64,000 bases of DNA from Aquamicrobium sp. (GCF_023954335.1 NZ_JAMLIE010000003.1:1-64000); one strand, 5' to 3'. Counted from the stretch's first letter, positions 1 through 8,179 are shown. A program made the numbers and translations. The notes: generated by a model from the letters alone, not told the origin.

Positions 1-8
1 TTTGGCCA

Positions 9-260
9 GTGCTCTGTACGAGGTGCAATGAGATAACGACCGCCAATTTCAAAGAAATCACGTTGCGCTGTAGGGAATGCGCGTCGGATACTGTGACTGA
101 ATTGGACCTCGACGGGGACAGCCTGGGTGACGGACAGCATGTCATTGTGAGGTGGGGAGAGAAGTTGCTGCTCGACAATCATTTCCGTTGCCCCAAGTGC
201 CGGCGTTTTGAACTTCGTATTGGTACCAATCCGTTTGATCGTCATAGGAATTGGGATTGA
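9..260 (+). CDS. Small zinc-ribbon-like protein, possibly 5' partial
   Basis: An 83-aa frame from a GTG. The frame is already open at the window edge, so the true start may lie outside. It has three Cys-x2-Cys pairs (CTRC, CREC, CPKC), the usual layout of a small zinc-binding ribbon; no catalytic motif is visible. It sits about 280 bp before the larger hypothetical gene at 543 on the same strand, also with a zinc-binding motif, and both lie in the right end of element 0. Function unknown. It could be a nucleic-acid-binding accessory factor, but that is inference. Confidence 0.5.
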   Translation: MLCTRCNEITTANFKEITLRCRECASDTVTELDLDGDSLGDGQHVIVRWGEKLLLDNHFRCPKCRRFELRIGTNPFDRHRNWD

Positions 261-542
261 TTCCTTAGGACTTGGTGGGCACCTCGGCCAGCTATGCCGC
301 TGTCGAAGAGGCGCCTTACCCGGCACCATGTGCCTACCAAGAGGATCGAGGTACGGCGGATCCCTACGAATGCGTTTGCGAGACTGGACCGCCACGGTAC
401 ACTGGATACCGGGCCGGATGAATGTCGCTGGAATCCGATATGACCGTATGGAATGCAGCGACATTAATGATGTTAAGTGCTGGAACTATTATTTAGATAA
501 AGAATAGCTGAACGAGCTCTATAGTTAACGGAGCATGCAGGC

Positions 543-2036
543 ATGACTGGATTTCGTCGAGCCGGCCATTATCGCACCAATGCCTATGGCACTACTTTTT
601 GGGTTAGTGAACACGGAGTTCGTCGGGCCGATTGGCAGCAAACGATAGTTCCGCGCCAGACTATGACGTCTGGCGGAGGCTCGGAGTTTGGAATCACCTT
701 CCCAAACGCCAAATGCCCGGTTTGCGGCGAGTCGGTTTTCTTCTTTCAAGCTCGTGATGGGGGGCGGGTCTTCTTCGATCCTCCGCTTGGCCCCCCGTGG
801 CCAAAACACCCCTGCACCGTCCGCGAACCCGAGTTGGCGGCCAGAGCCAACGTTGGAGAGGTGGAAAGCGACGAGGCTTATAGTGCGGCCCCGATCCAAG
901 AATCCTATACCGTTGAGATATTTCCCCGCCCTAACAACAGCGTCGTTGTGCTTGATGCGGATGGCGAGGAAATCGCCTATGCAACGGACCTGAAGCTTGA
1001 CCAAAGGTACCTGGACCGCGTTTGGCCGGTCAAAAATGACCGAGAGAAGGTGGTCGGACTTTCGTTTCTGACCGCAAACTTTGACCCAGTCGAGGTTTCA
1101 GCGAAACCTCGGGCGCTAGTCGGAGCTATGGGGGCGGGGATACGGCGTGAACTTTCTCGAATGGCCTCGGCGAAGTTGGAAGGAATAGTTCGCCGTATGG
1201 GCGACGCGGTTGCAGAATTGTCGATAGCGGAGACGAAGTACGGAATGTTCGGATCCGTTGACGCTGGCCCCTCACGTCTTGTCCTGATCCCGGTTCCCAT
1301 CGAACACCGGATCAGCTTGGATGAGGACGACGCTAAATCGACGCTAGACTATATGTTTGAGGCAGCAGAAGCGGCGTTGGAGAACTGCGGATCAAGGTCG
1401 CCGACGCGTCCTGATGTGCTACATCTTAATCGAATAGTCTTCGTTTTTGAGGATGTCCTCGGCCGCGTCAAGGATTTCATTGCCCGCGGTCTCGACTTCG
1501 AGCCCGAAGGACATTTTGATACGACCGCACGCTCATGGTCATCAAACCCACTGTCACAAATCCGCGCCAGGATCATGTGGGTCGATGTCTTCGACGAAGG
1601 GAGAATCGAACTCCCAGAGTGTGCTATGACCATCGACGAAGCTTTCGAAGCCGAAGCTGACTTTTGCTCAGAGATATGGCCAGAGGACAACATCGGCAGA
1701 TGGGCAAAAGTACGGGCTATCATCGAAGCGCTGGGTCATACTCAGCGGTTCATGGAAATTAACGCGGCGTTGAAAGGCATTGGTTGGCGTATCAATCACA
1801 GGGGCGAGCATTACCAGCGCTTTAAGCATGAGATCGAGTACGTCCCGCCAGAACGCGACCCTGATGACGATACCCCCAGAGTGCGCTTACTGTTTTCGAA
1901 GTCGGACCCAACCAGCGGAATAGGAATGGCAATGGGGCGGTTTTCTGATGCTTCGCTTTTGAAAGACGTCTTTATAAGGATCAGCGACGCAGATGCCCTG
2001 ACGAAGGTGGTCAGAAAGCTACGCCGAATGAAGTGA
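543..2036 (+). CDS. Hypothetical 497-aa protein with N-terminal zinc motif
   Basis: Starts at an ATG preceded by GGAG about eight bases upstream. The N-terminal ~30 residues are aromatic- and arginine-rich (GHYRTN, TTFW), a style I associate with uncharacterised island genes. A probable zinc site follows: Cys58-x2-Cys61, then His89-x-Cys91. The rest is mixed alpha/beta and acidic, with no Walker, nuclease or membrane motif I recognise. It is the last gene before the tRNA-Gly fragment at 2219, a position equivalent to that of the UvrD/HEPN pair at the right end of element 1. By position it is cargo of element 0, possibly defence-related, but no function can be assigned. Confidence 0.6.
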   Translation: MTGFRRAGHYRTNAYGTTFWVSEHGVRRADWQQTIVPRQTMTSGGGSEFGITFPNAKCPVCGESVFFFQARDGGRVFFDPPLGPPWPKHPCTVREPELAARANVGEVESDEAYSAAPIQESYTVEIFPRPNNSVVVLDADGEEIAYATDLKLDQRYLDRVWPVKNDREKVVGLSFLTANFDPVEVSAKPRALVGAMGAGIRRELSRMASAKLEGIVRRMGDAVAELSIAETKYGMFGSVDAGPSRLVLIPVPIEHRISLDEDDAKSTLDYMFEAAEAALENCGSRSPTRPDVLHLNRIVFVFEDVLGRVKDFIARGLDFEPEGHFDTTARSWSSNPLSQIRARIMWVDVFDEGRIELPECAMTIDEAFEAEADFCSEIWPEDNIGRWAKVRAIIEALGHTQRFMEINAALKGIGWRINHRGEHYQRFKHEIEYVPPERDPDDDTPRVRLLFSKSDPTSGIGMAMGRFSDASLLKDVFIRISDADALTKVVRKLRRMK

Positions 2037-2047
2037 TGATGTCACAC

Positions 2048-2101
2048 GGTAACCACGCGGTCACCGTTTCGCTGTTTCGTTGTACTTCACGTCAGTTCAT
2101 C
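2048..2101. repeat. Element right-end signature, copy a
   Basis: A 54-bp stretch about three-quarters identical to 35955-36008. Both lie 120-170 bp before a tRNA-Gly 3' fragment. On the minus strand copy b reads MNWRELQRNVEAVTAW followed by a stop; in this copy the third codon is a stop, so it is not a shared peptide gene. It is best taken as a conserved right-end segment of this element family (recombination accessory DNA or a gene remnant). Confidence 0.55.
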
Positions 2102-2218
2102 AGAGCACCGCTCCGTTCACAGGCCTCGCGGCCAACGAAACCCGTCGAACCGCGCCTCTAGTGCATTGGCGTGCATTTGGGCGTAATGGTCTCAAGTGTG
2201 GAGACATCGCAATTTCTC

Positions 2219-2270
2219 GCTTGCCAAGGTTGGGGTCGAGGGTTCGAATCCCTTCGCCCGCTCCAGTTTC
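2219..2270 (+). repeat. Attachment site: tRNA-Gly(GCC) 3' end, copy 1
   Basis: Contains the 3' side of the anticodon arm with TTGCCAA (GCC anticodon), a canonical T arm around GGTTCGAATC, the acceptor strand CGCCCGC, discriminator T and an encoded CCA ending at 2265. The upstream sequence does not form a D arm or 5' acceptor strand, so this is a fragment. It is identical over 52 bp to 36127-36178, as expected for direct-repeat attachment sites left by a tyrosine recombinase. Confidence 0.9.
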
Positions 2271-2281
2271 ACAACCAGTCC

Positions 2282-2305
2282 AAAGCCGCGGAATTCCGCG
2301 GCTTT
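2282..2305 (+). terminator. tRNA-type intrinsic terminator copy
   Basis: A perfect hairpin AAAGCCGCGGA / TCCGCGGCTTT with a minimal loop, 16 bases after the tRNA CCA and followed by a T-containing stretch. The same structure follows the second tRNA fragment (36190-36213). It probably derives from the tRNA-Gly terminator carried within the duplicated attachment region. Confidence 0.7.
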
Positions 2306-2450
2306 CGTGTTTTCCGGACGGTTGAAATCGCAAGGCACGGAAGCGGCAAAAAAGGCCGCGGTTACACGCGGGTTACCAGTTTGCGGAATCGAGGCGGCGT
2401 GAAATCGCGGTGTCGCTGGACTGCGCAGCAATGCTGCGGAGTCCAAAACT

Positions 2451-3410
2451 CTACTGCCGCAGCGGGATCGTCGAGCAGACGACCTTAGCTTGAGCGTCAG
2501 GGACCTCAGCCTCACTTAATAACTCAACCATTGCCAAGCGTACTTGGTCGGGGAATTCCGTCGGGCCGACAATGACTCGATCAATCAGCTTGGGTAGCTC
2601 AGCCCCCTCAAGGTTTTCCTCCGGGTAGTCCACGAAAGGTATGCTATGAACAACTTGCGGAACGCCTTTGATCAATTCGACGCTACGCACGATCCTGTCG
2701 GAGCTTCCGTGACTAGGTGTGTAGACGATGCGCCACTCTCGCTCTTCCGCGAAACCAGGATGTTTGGTGCATAGAACAGCCAATCGGAAGGCATGATAAA
2801 GGCTGTTCAGCATACCCTCGCGGCCGTCCTGTTTCACGAAATCTGCGTTTGTCTCTATGCTGTCCGTTACCTTTGCCAGTTCTCGCTCAAAATCCTCTAG
2901 CGTTAGATATGCGACTGGCGACGTGAAGGCTGGCAGAGCGTCACTGACACTCAGAAAGACACTCGGATTTAACACCACGGCAACCCCCGCAGCGCCCCCG
3001 TAGGCTCGCCACATTGATAACCTGCCTAGATTGTCCTCTGTGTCGTTATGCTGGGAAAGGCAAGTGATGTACGTATCTGATCGGAAGATGGGAGCCCACC
3101 CGTCAACAAGTTTGGCGAGTTCATCAGGCAAGCCCGGATACATCCCGTCGATTAGCTTTTTGAACTTTTCTCCGGTCGCGCTCCGCCAAGCGTTTGCGAG
3201 ACATTCTGCGCCGTGCTCGATTTCAAGGAAATCATTCATAACGACAGCGTTTCGCAGCCGCATGCGTCTTAATTTTATGATGTAGTAGGCCGCTTCTGCA
3301 CTGCAATAGTGAACGAAGCGCGCTTTTGAACCCAGCATTTCTTGGTACTTTGCGACCGCGAATGGATGGAAAATCATGAACCGCCGAAGCTGGTCGCCGT
3401 CTAAAAGCAT
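2451..3410 (-). CDS. DUF2971 family protein
   Basis: A 319-aa protein from an ATG preceded by GGGGGAGAA on the minus strand; the frame runs further upstream, but this start has the ribosome site. DUF2971-type features include an early F-x-H-Y-C-S-x-E-A motif followed by an RMR-L-R-N-x-x-x-M-N-D-x-x-E-x-x-H stretch, a central C-L-S-Q-H-N-D region with L-S-M-W-R-A-Y-G-G, and a C-terminal E-E-R-E-W-R-I segment. The family is widespread in defence islands but its biochemistry is unsettled. It fills the slot between the attachment site and the XRE gene, where element 2 carries an OLD ATPase instead. Confidence 0.75.
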   Translation of the reverse strand: MLLDGDQLRRFMIFHPFAVAKYQEMLGSKARFVHYCSAEAAYYIIKLRRMRLRNAVVMNDFLEIEHGAECLANAWRSATGEKFKKLIDGMYPGLPDELAKLVDGWAPIFRSDTYITCLSQHNDTEDNLGRLSMWRAYGGAAGVAVVLNPSVFLSVSDALPAFTSPVAYLTLEDFERELAKVTDSIETNADFVKQDGREGMLNSLYHAFRLAVLCTKHPGFAEEREWRIVYTPSHGSSDRIVRSVELIKGVPQVVHSIPFVDYPEENLEGAELPKLIDRVIVGPTEFPDQVRLAMVELLSEAEVPDAQAKVVCSTIPLRQ

Positions 3411-3571
3411 TTCTCCCCCTAAATGTAACCTAGAACAGAATTGTCTGGCACTGTCGATCGTCTCGAAACGAGTTCTGCTGTCCCATCTGTCTTCGGGCGA
3501 CAACAAGCATCTCGATCACTATACGACAGGGGCCAAAAGGGAAGGGAAGCAGCTAAAGCGCTAGCAATTCT

Positions 3572-3901
3572 TCAGGTTCGCGCTGCCGCAAGTGCCTCGA
3601 TCATAACGACCACCCTTTCAAGATCGTCGTCGCGCAGAGCCATAGAAGCTGCGTCTATTCTCGCCAGTGCGAGTTGCCGGGGTGATTGAACGACTGAATC
3701 TTGCTGATCGATCAACAATATGTCGGGCGTTGTTGCCAGCACCGACGCGATCCTGACCAGCGTAGCGAGGTCTGGTTCACGCCGGCCGCTAACGTAGTTG
3801 CCATATCGGGTTTCACTCAAACCGGCGCGCCGGGCCACTTCGGCATGCGAAATGCCGAGTTCCTCCGCGCGTTTCCTGAGGTTGGATGCAAACAACTCCA
3901 T
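3572..3901 (-). CDS. XRE-family transcriptional regulator
   Basis: A 109-aa protein with a classic Cro/cI helix-turn-helix at about residues 8-62 (E-V-A-R-R-A-G-L-S-E-T-R-Y-G-N-Y then R-R-E-P-D-L-A-T-L). The C-terminal ~40 residues are a helical tail rich in A, R and V. It is nearly identical over the DNA-binding half to the 38280-38603 protein in element 2. It is divergent from the split gene starting at 3971, with a 13-bp-arm palindrome between them, so it probably represses its own promoter and that of the divergent gene. A role in element lysogeny-type control is inference. Confidence 0.85.
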   Translation of the reverse strand: MELFASNLRKRAEELGISHAEVARRAGLSETRYGNYVSGRREPDLATLVRIASVLATTPDILLIDQQDSVVQSPRQLALARIDAASMALRDDDLERVVVMIEALAAART

Positions 3902-3940
3902 GCGGACGAAATGTCCATGACATCCTCCACGGGTCTATAT

Positions 3941-3972
3941 ACGTTATGACGCGGTAATTCGCGTCATAACGT
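3941..3972. promoter_or_regulatory. Palindromic operator between XRE gene and split gene
   Basis: A perfect inverted repeat with 13-bp arms: ACGTTATGACGCG, six-base spacer, CGCGTCATAACGT. It lies in the divergent intergenic region of the XRE repressor, and its right end overlaps the GTG at 3971. The same position in element 2 (38643-38674) has a weaker palindrome, TGGCGT-N8-ACGCCA. This is the likely XRE binding site. Confidence 0.7.
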
Positions 3973-4048
3973 GGAGTTTGGGTTGAAGCATCAGTACGTC
4001 GGGGACATCAACGACTATCGGAAATATGCGCTGCTGCGAGCGTTGTCG
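3971..4048 (+). pseudogene. 5' fragment of the ~244-aa conserved element protein
   Basis: The first codons (KHQYVGDINDYRKYALLRAL) match the intact protein at 38685-39419 almost residue for residue. After codon TCG at 4046-4048 the match stops and a stop codon follows at 4061. The 3' end of the same gene reappears at about 17555-17688. About 170-180 central codons are missing, so the event was a replacement (insertion plus deletion), not a simple insertion. Initiation would be from GTG 3971 or TTG 3983. Confidence 0.85.
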
Positions 4049-4499
4049 GCGGAGCGAGATTGAGCAACGTGCCGAGGACGACAAGCCTCGTGCTGGTTTC
4101 CACGACGATAAGGTGGCGGGTCTGCTCGAAGAACACGAACCGGCCATCCGGCAGATAGCCCAAGGGAATCGGTCCCAATTCGCCGGGCTCATAGTCTCCA
4201 AAGGATGCTCCACCCTGTCCGAGATTTTTCTCGCGCGCGCTCTTCAGCATCCCGAGCGTTTCGTCGGCAGTGTTCCCGCGATAGCCCGGCGGCAGAAGAC
4301 CGTTCAGGCAATGCGCCATCCATCCCAGATCGAGGTCGAGCATGGCGATGCCCGACGACGTAAGCGCCAGCATCAGGTCATGCGCCTTCAGGTCGGGACC
4401 GCCTTCCGCCATGGCGAGGGCGGAAGGGTTCGAGCAGACCTTCGTCAAAAACTCGATCCGCAGTTCATCCAGCATCGGCAAGGCGAGCCGAGGTCCCAA
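4049..4499 (-). pseudogene. Truncated hypothetical gene at block border
   Basis: A minus-strand frame of about 150 codons with protein-like composition (P-G-E-L-G-P-I-P-L-G-Y-L-P-D-G-R-F-V-F-F-E) that runs into antisense of the split element gene at 4048. Its C-terminus is therefore cut off by the rearrangement. Its N-terminal residues (G-P-R-L-A-L-P-M-L) continue in another frame from the small secreted-protein frame upstream, so the two could be one frameshifted gene. I do not recognise the family. Confidence 0.35.
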
Positions 4500-4678
4500 T
4501 GGTCATGTTCACCGTTGCCGGCCTCGTCCGTAAGACAAAGCACATGCTGCGTACCATCGGGAAATACATATTGGGATACTTCAATGGGTTGGATGGACGC
4601 TTCGTTCAGCATGGGAACTTTGTGAGCAAAGCTGACAAACAGAAGAGCGAGCGCGCAAAGAATGCGCACGCCCTTCAT
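4445..4678 (-). CDS. Small exported protein or frameshifted 5' part
   Basis: A 77-aa frame beginning MKGVRILCALALLFVSFAHK, a convincing signal peptide or single membrane segment. A short histidine/acid-containing stretch follows (G-E-H-D-H-W-D). The style is like small exported proteins found near metal or redox genes, but I cannot name the family. The 3' end overlaps the frame at 4049-4499 in another phase, which suggests a frameshift in a decayed locus. Confidence 0.35.
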   Translation of the reverse strand: MKGVRILCALALLFVSFAHKVPMLNEASIQPIEVSQYVFPDGTQHVLCLTDEAGNGEHDHWDLGSPCRCWMNCGSSF

Positions 4679-4859
4679 CATGCTGCTTCCAGCGTCTGCC
4701 ATCACCGGCAACCTCTCTTGGAAAGCATCCCATATTCATTGTCGTCATTTGACGACCCGGCTCCTTGATCCTGCGCAAACAACCACAACAATGTCGAGGA
4801 CGGGGTCGATAGCGGCCCCTGGCCGTCGATAAAGGGAGTTCCCACATAGCGGAAGCGGA

Positions 4860-5218
4860 TGCGCTGACGGGCTTGGTGAACCGCACCCGCTTTTGTCGAG
4901 CATGCGGATCAGGCGCTTTCTGAATCGCAAGGCCGACAGAGTGGCCTGATTGCAATCGACGTTGACCACTTCAAGCGTATCAACGACAGTTTTGGACACC
5001 ATGTCGGGGACGATGCATTGCGCCATCTGGCCACGGTAGCCCCATGTCATCTGCGGAGCGATGACGTGCTGGGTCGGATCGGGGGCGACGATTCATGCTG
5101 CTCCTGCCGGATACCGGCATTGCCAATGCCGAACAAATCTGCACCCGCATCAGGGACAATTTGCGCCGCTCACCCCTGATATTGGAAGATGGAACACGGT
5201 TGCTCATGTCGGTGAGTT
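4860..5218 (+). pseudogene. Diguanylate cyclase (GGDEF) remnant, frameshifted
   Basis: Reading across frames gives the whole GGDEF domain order: D-A-L-T-G-L-V-N-R-T-R-F, then (shifted) a helical stretch, then LIAIDVDHFKRINDSFGHHV, G-D-D-A-L, and L-G-R-I-G-G-D. At the catalytic motif one base is missing (GGD-GA-TTC), turning GGDEF into a frameshift; the following frame continues F-M-L-L-L-P-D-T-G to a stop at 5218. At least two frameshifts are present, so it cannot make cyclic di-GMP. There is no sensor domain upstream. Confidence 0.8.
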
Positions 5219-5444
5219 GAGGCCAAGAAAGCGGGTCGTGGAATCCACAAGCGCGCAGACGCGCGAATCTTGCTGAGATCAGGGTAAATATCGCAGTCCT
5301 GGCGGAAAAAGTCTCTCCTAACTCCGTTGCTGCAAAATTCGTCATATGGATTGGCGGTTCTCACCTCGATAGCTGATGATCAAGCAACCGCTGCCACGTC
5401 ATTTATAACCTGAACTCACCAATGACCGTGGAGTGGACAATGAA

Positions 5445-5474
5445 TGCCCTGCGGCCGGGGAAGTCCGCAGGGCA
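5445..5474 (-). terminator. Terminator of the minus-strand sulfide operon
   Basis: An inverted repeat with 10-bp perfect arms (TGCCCTGCGG / CCGCAGGGCA) around a 10-base loop, about 75 bases past the stop of the DUF5368-like gene. On the minus strand a TTCATT run follows. The gene-free stretch around it (5219-5549) shows no other feature I can support. Confidence 0.6.
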
Positions 5475-5549
5475 CGGGGGCGACGTTTCGCGTCGCCTCT
5501 GTGCTCCCGCCGGAGCGGCGTTGACGGAAGCATCAGATCTTTTCAAGAG

Positions 5550-5909
5550 TTATGCCGATCTGGCAGCACATTTGCTGGCTGCCAGGAAGAAAACAAGCGC
5601 TCCGGCGCTGGCTCCGGGCACCAGGGCAAGAAGGATGGCCGCAGCGTAATCTACCGTAGCCACCAGTGCCCCCGGACCCGCCAATGTCCAGACGGGGACA
5701 AGGAAAGCAGAAATCGCCGTTACAGCCAAACCAGCCACTAGAGCGGCAGTGAGCGGACGCCTGGCCGGTCTTCCTGCTTTTCGTAATTTTGCCCCGCCCG
5801 AAACAATGCCTATCAGAAGGATGAAGGCCAGCGCGACGAGCACCCAGAGCCAGCCGCCCATGCTCTCGGAGAGAATGAAATAAATCGTTGTTAGATCGAA
5901 ATCGCTCAT
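5550..5909 (-). CDS. DUF5368-like small membrane protein
   Basis: A 119-aa protein with three hydrophobic segments (about residues 18-38, 53-76 and 84-108) and a basic loop K-L-R-K-A-G-R-P-A-R-R. The N-terminus D-F-D-L-T-T-I-Y-F-I-L-S-E-S-M-G resembles the family I recall as DUF5368, which sits beside flavoprotein/thioredoxin sulfide genes. Function unknown. It follows the flavoprotein gene by 12 bases and ends the operon thioredoxin - flavoprotein - membrane protein, which should be controlled from the operator at 7771. Confidence 0.65.
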   Translation of the reverse strand: MSDFDLTTIYFILSESMGGWLWVLVALAFILLIGIVSGGAKLRKAGRPARRPLTAALVAGLAVTAISAFLVPVWTLAGPGALVATVDYAAAILLALVPGASAGALVFFLAASKCAARSA

Positions 5910-5921
5910 GGTTTTTTCTCC

Positions 5922-7229
5922 CTATGCACGACCGCGCAGCATGGCGCGATAGGCGCCGAGCAGGCCCTTTTCCTCGATCAGCCACGACACCCACAATTCC
6001 TTCAGCGGATCGATGAACGGGAAGGAGGGGATCAGATTGCCGTCATAGTCGAACTCGATCAGCATCGCCTTGCCGATGCCGGTGACCATCGGGCAGGAGG
6101 TGTAGCCATTATAGACTGCCTGCGATGTTCGGCCCGCCGTTTCGGCGACGAGATTGTCGACGACGACCGGAACCTGCCACTTGACGCTGGCTGCTGTCTT
6201 GCCGCGCGGGACACCGGCAATGTCGCCGACGGCGAAGACGTTGGAAAAGCGGGGATGACGCAAAGTCGCCTTGTCGGCCTCGATCCAGCCATCGGCGGCA
6301 AGCGCACCTTCCTGCCAGGGCAGCGGGCTGTTTTTCACGGCGTCCGGCGCGCGCATCGGCGGGACGACATGGATGAAATCATAGTCGAGCGTGACATCGC
6401 CGCTTTCGGTGGCATAGGTTGCCTGCTTCGTGCCGGGATCGATCGCCGTCAGCACATGGCTGTAATTGACGGCGATGTCGCGGGCCGCGAACATTTCCTT
6501 GACCTTTTCATTGACCGGTGGAACCGCGAAGACGGCGGGGTTATGCGCGTTATAGATCAGTTCGACCCCGCCTCGACGGCCTTGGCTGCGGGCCTTGTCA
6601 TCAGTGATGAAGGTGATCTTCAACGGCGCGCCGGCGCATTTCATCTCGCCGGCAGGCCGCCCGAAAAGGCCGACACCGCCAGTCTCGATGAAACGGTCAA
6701 TCGCGGTGCTTGATGCCCTGGCCTGCTCCGGCCCGGCATAGATCGAGGCAATGCCGTCGCGGCCGATCAGGGATGCATCCATGCCCTCGATGGCTTCGTA
6801 GTTGAGCTTGAGCCCGGTCGCGACCAGAAGGAAATCATAGTCGATCCGCTGGCCGGTGGTGGTCACCACGGCATTGGCGTCGGGATCGAACTCGGCAATG
6901 GCGGCCTCGACCCACTCGACGCCGCGCGGCATGTAATCTTCATTGCGTTCCGTCACCTGGGCAGGCGACCAGATGCCGGCACCGACCAGAGTGAAGCCGG
7001 GTTGGAAGTGATGCTCCTTCTTGGCGTCAATGATGGTGATGGTTGCGTTGGGCATGGAGCGCCGCAGGCGCGAGGCAAGCGCCAGCCCGGCCGCGCCTGC
7101 GCCAGCGATCACGATATGGGCACGTGTGTCCGAGGTTCGGGCCTGTGCCTGTGTCGCAGTCAGGGAAAGAGGTGCGCCGACGAGCAATGCCGCCCCGCCG
7201 CCTGCAATCAGGAATTTGCGTCTGTTCAT
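5922..7229 (-). CDS. Tat-exported sulfide:quinone oxidoreductase-like flavoprotein
   Basis: A 435-aa FAD enzyme. The N-terminus NRRKFLIAGGGAALLVG is a twin-arginine-type signal, implying export. The FAD-binding GAGAAG motif is at residues 43-48, a second nucleotide motif V-A-T-G is near 136-139 and G-D-I-A-G is near 335-339. Two cysteines at SQR-like positions, Cys198 (E-M-K-C-A-G-A-P) and Cys379 (Y-T-S-C-P-M-V), fit the disulfide that attacks sulfide; the third cysteine of some SQR types is not evident. It probably oxidises sulfide to sulfane sulfur and passes electrons to quinone or a cytochrome. Flavocytochrome c sulfide dehydrogenase flavoprotein is the main alternative. Confidence 0.8.
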   Translation of the reverse strand: MNRRKFLIAGGGAALLVGAPLSLTATQAQARTSDTRAHIVIAGAGAAGLALASRLRRSMPNATITIIDAKKEHHFQPGFTLVGAGIWSPAQVTERNEDYMPRGVEWVEAAIAEFDPDANAVVTTTGQRIDYDFLLVATGLKLNYEAIEGMDASLIGRDGIASIYAGPEQARASSTAIDRFIETGGVGLFGRPAGEMKCAGAPLKITFITDDKARSQGRRGGVELIYNAHNPAVFAVPPVNEKVKEMFAARDIAVNYSHVLTAIDPGTKQATYATESGDVTLDYDFIHVVPPMRAPDAVKNSPLPWQEGALAADGWIEADKATLRHPRFSNVFAVGDIAGVPRGKTAASVKWQVPVVVDNLVAETAGRTSQAVYNGYTSCPMVTGIGKAMLIEFDYDGNLIPSFPFIDPLKELWVSWLIEEKGLLGAYRAMLRGRA

Positions 7230-7248
7230 TTTGTGCGCTCCTCTTGCG

Positions 7249-7704
7249 TCAGCTGTCGGACTGTACGGCGCTGCTTCTGGCGCAGGCCCAGTCGACGATC
7301 TGTTTTTGTGTCATCGCACCCGAAACGCGGGCGACCTCGCGGCCACCGGCAAAAAGGATCATCGTCGGAATGCCACGTATGCCCAGTTGTGCGGCAACCC
7401 CGGACTCGGCATCGGAATTGAGCTTCAGCAGGCGCATCTGCGGTTCAAGGTCGGCTGCGGCGGCCTCAAAAGCCGGCGCCATCATCTGGCAGGGACCGCA
7501 CCATGGCGCCCAGACATCGACCAGAACCGGCAGGTCGCCATGTTGCGTCTGTCGCTTGAATGTCGTGGCATCGGCATCAAGCGGGCGACCGGTGAACAGC
7601 CGGTCCTTGCAGCGGCCGCATCGGGCTGCCTTGGCAGGCCTGTCCAGTGGCACACGATTGATGCCGGAACAATGCGGACAGACGATCTGGCGACTGACGG
7701 GCAT
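7249..7704 (-). CDS. trxC: Thioredoxin 2 (TrxC-like)
   Basis: A 151-aa thioredoxin with an N-terminal zinc ribbon (Cys9-x2-Cys12, Cys29-x2-Cys32) and the active site W68-C-G-P-C72 in the thioredoxin fold, which ends with the cis-proline segment G-I-P-T-M-I-L-F. The start is the ATG at 7704, preceded by GGGAG; the frame stays open upstream only as antisense of the regulator gene. It is the first gene of the minus-strand operon and is divergent from the SqrR/BigR-type gene, with the operator at 7771-7792 between them. It probably reduces persulfides or regenerates the partner enzymes. Confidence 0.9.
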   Translation of the reverse strand: MPVSRQIVCPHCSGINRVPLDRPAKAARCGRCKDRLFTGRPLDADATTFKRQTQHGDLPVLVDVWAPWCGPCQMMAPAFEAAAADLEPQMRLLKLNSDAESGVAAQLGIRGIPTMILFAGGREVARVSGAMTQKQIVDWACARSSAVQSDS

Positions 7705-7770
7705 TTGACTGATACTCCCTCCATATCTGCAAACCGGGCCTTGCCTCAGCAGGCGATTGTTGACTACATA

Positions 7771-7792
7771 TGCGAATAATGGTAGATACGCA
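7771..7792. promoter_or_regulatory. SqrR/BigR-type operator, divergent promoter
   Basis: TGCGAATA-N6-AGATACGCA, an imperfect palindrome of 22 bases that matches the perfect palindrome at 9436-9457 in 16 of 22 positions and has the same length. It sits four bases before the repressor start codon and 67 bases before the divergent thioredoxin start, so it can control both transcripts. Confidence 0.75.
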
Positions 7793-7795
7793 AGT

Positions 7796-8119
7796 ATGAA
7801 CTTAAAAATGAAAATAGATGCAGATGCCATGCGTGACGCAGCCGGTGAAGCAAGCGAGTTGCTCAAGGCGCTTTCAAACCAGCATAGATTGTTGATCCTG
7901 TGCCGGCTGATCGACGGGGAAAAGTCGGTCGGCCAACTCGCCGAATTCCTTGGCATCCGCGATTCAACCGTATCGCAGCATCTGGCCCTGTTGCGTCGGG
8001 ACCGGCTTATTGCCGGTCGCCGGGATGGCCAGACCATCTGGTACCGCATCGAAAGCGATGTCGCGCGACGCGTAGTGGAAGTGTTGTACGGCTCCTTCTG
8101 TCAGCAGGCGGACTGCTAA
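7796..8119 (+). CDS. ArsR-family sulfane-sulfur-responsive repressor (SqrR/BigR type)
   Basis: A 107-aa winged helix protein. The recognition helix is D-S-T-V-S-Q-H-L-A-L-L-R-R (about 56-68), followed by a wing G-R-R-D-G-Q-T-I-W-Y. It lacks arsenic-type Cys-x-Cys motifs but has Cys36 (L-I-L-C-R-L) and Cys102 (G-S-F-C), the spacing of the two cysteines that form a polysulfide bridge in SqrR/BigR, plus a terminal Cys107. The ATG at 7796 is preferred over an upstream start that overlaps the operator. It should repress the divergent thioredoxin-flavoprotein operon and, through 9436-9457, the DUF2892-RND-DsrE operon until sulfide or persulfide rises. Confidence 0.85.
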   Translation: MNLKMKIDADAMRDAAGEASELLKALSNQHRLLILCRLIDGEKSVGQLAEFLGIRDSTVSQHLALLRRDRLIAGRRDGQTIWYRIESDVARRVVEVLYGSFCQQADC

Positions 8120-8179
8120 TCCCTCATCCCTTAGGCATCCTGTCCCGTAATCCAGACGTGCCTGCTCAACGAGTTTGAC

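Noticed and set aside
2161..2265. Complete tRNA gene at 2161-2265
   Set aside because: Only the anticodon 3' side, T arm, acceptor 3' strand and CCA are present. The upstream GGGCGTAATGGT is suggestive but no 5' acceptor or D stem can be folded. The same is true at 36127.
7705..8049. N-terminal extension of the thioredoxin on the minus strand
   Set aside because: The extended frame is antisense to the ArsR-type regulator. The internal ATG has a GGGAG site and gives the normal TrxC length.
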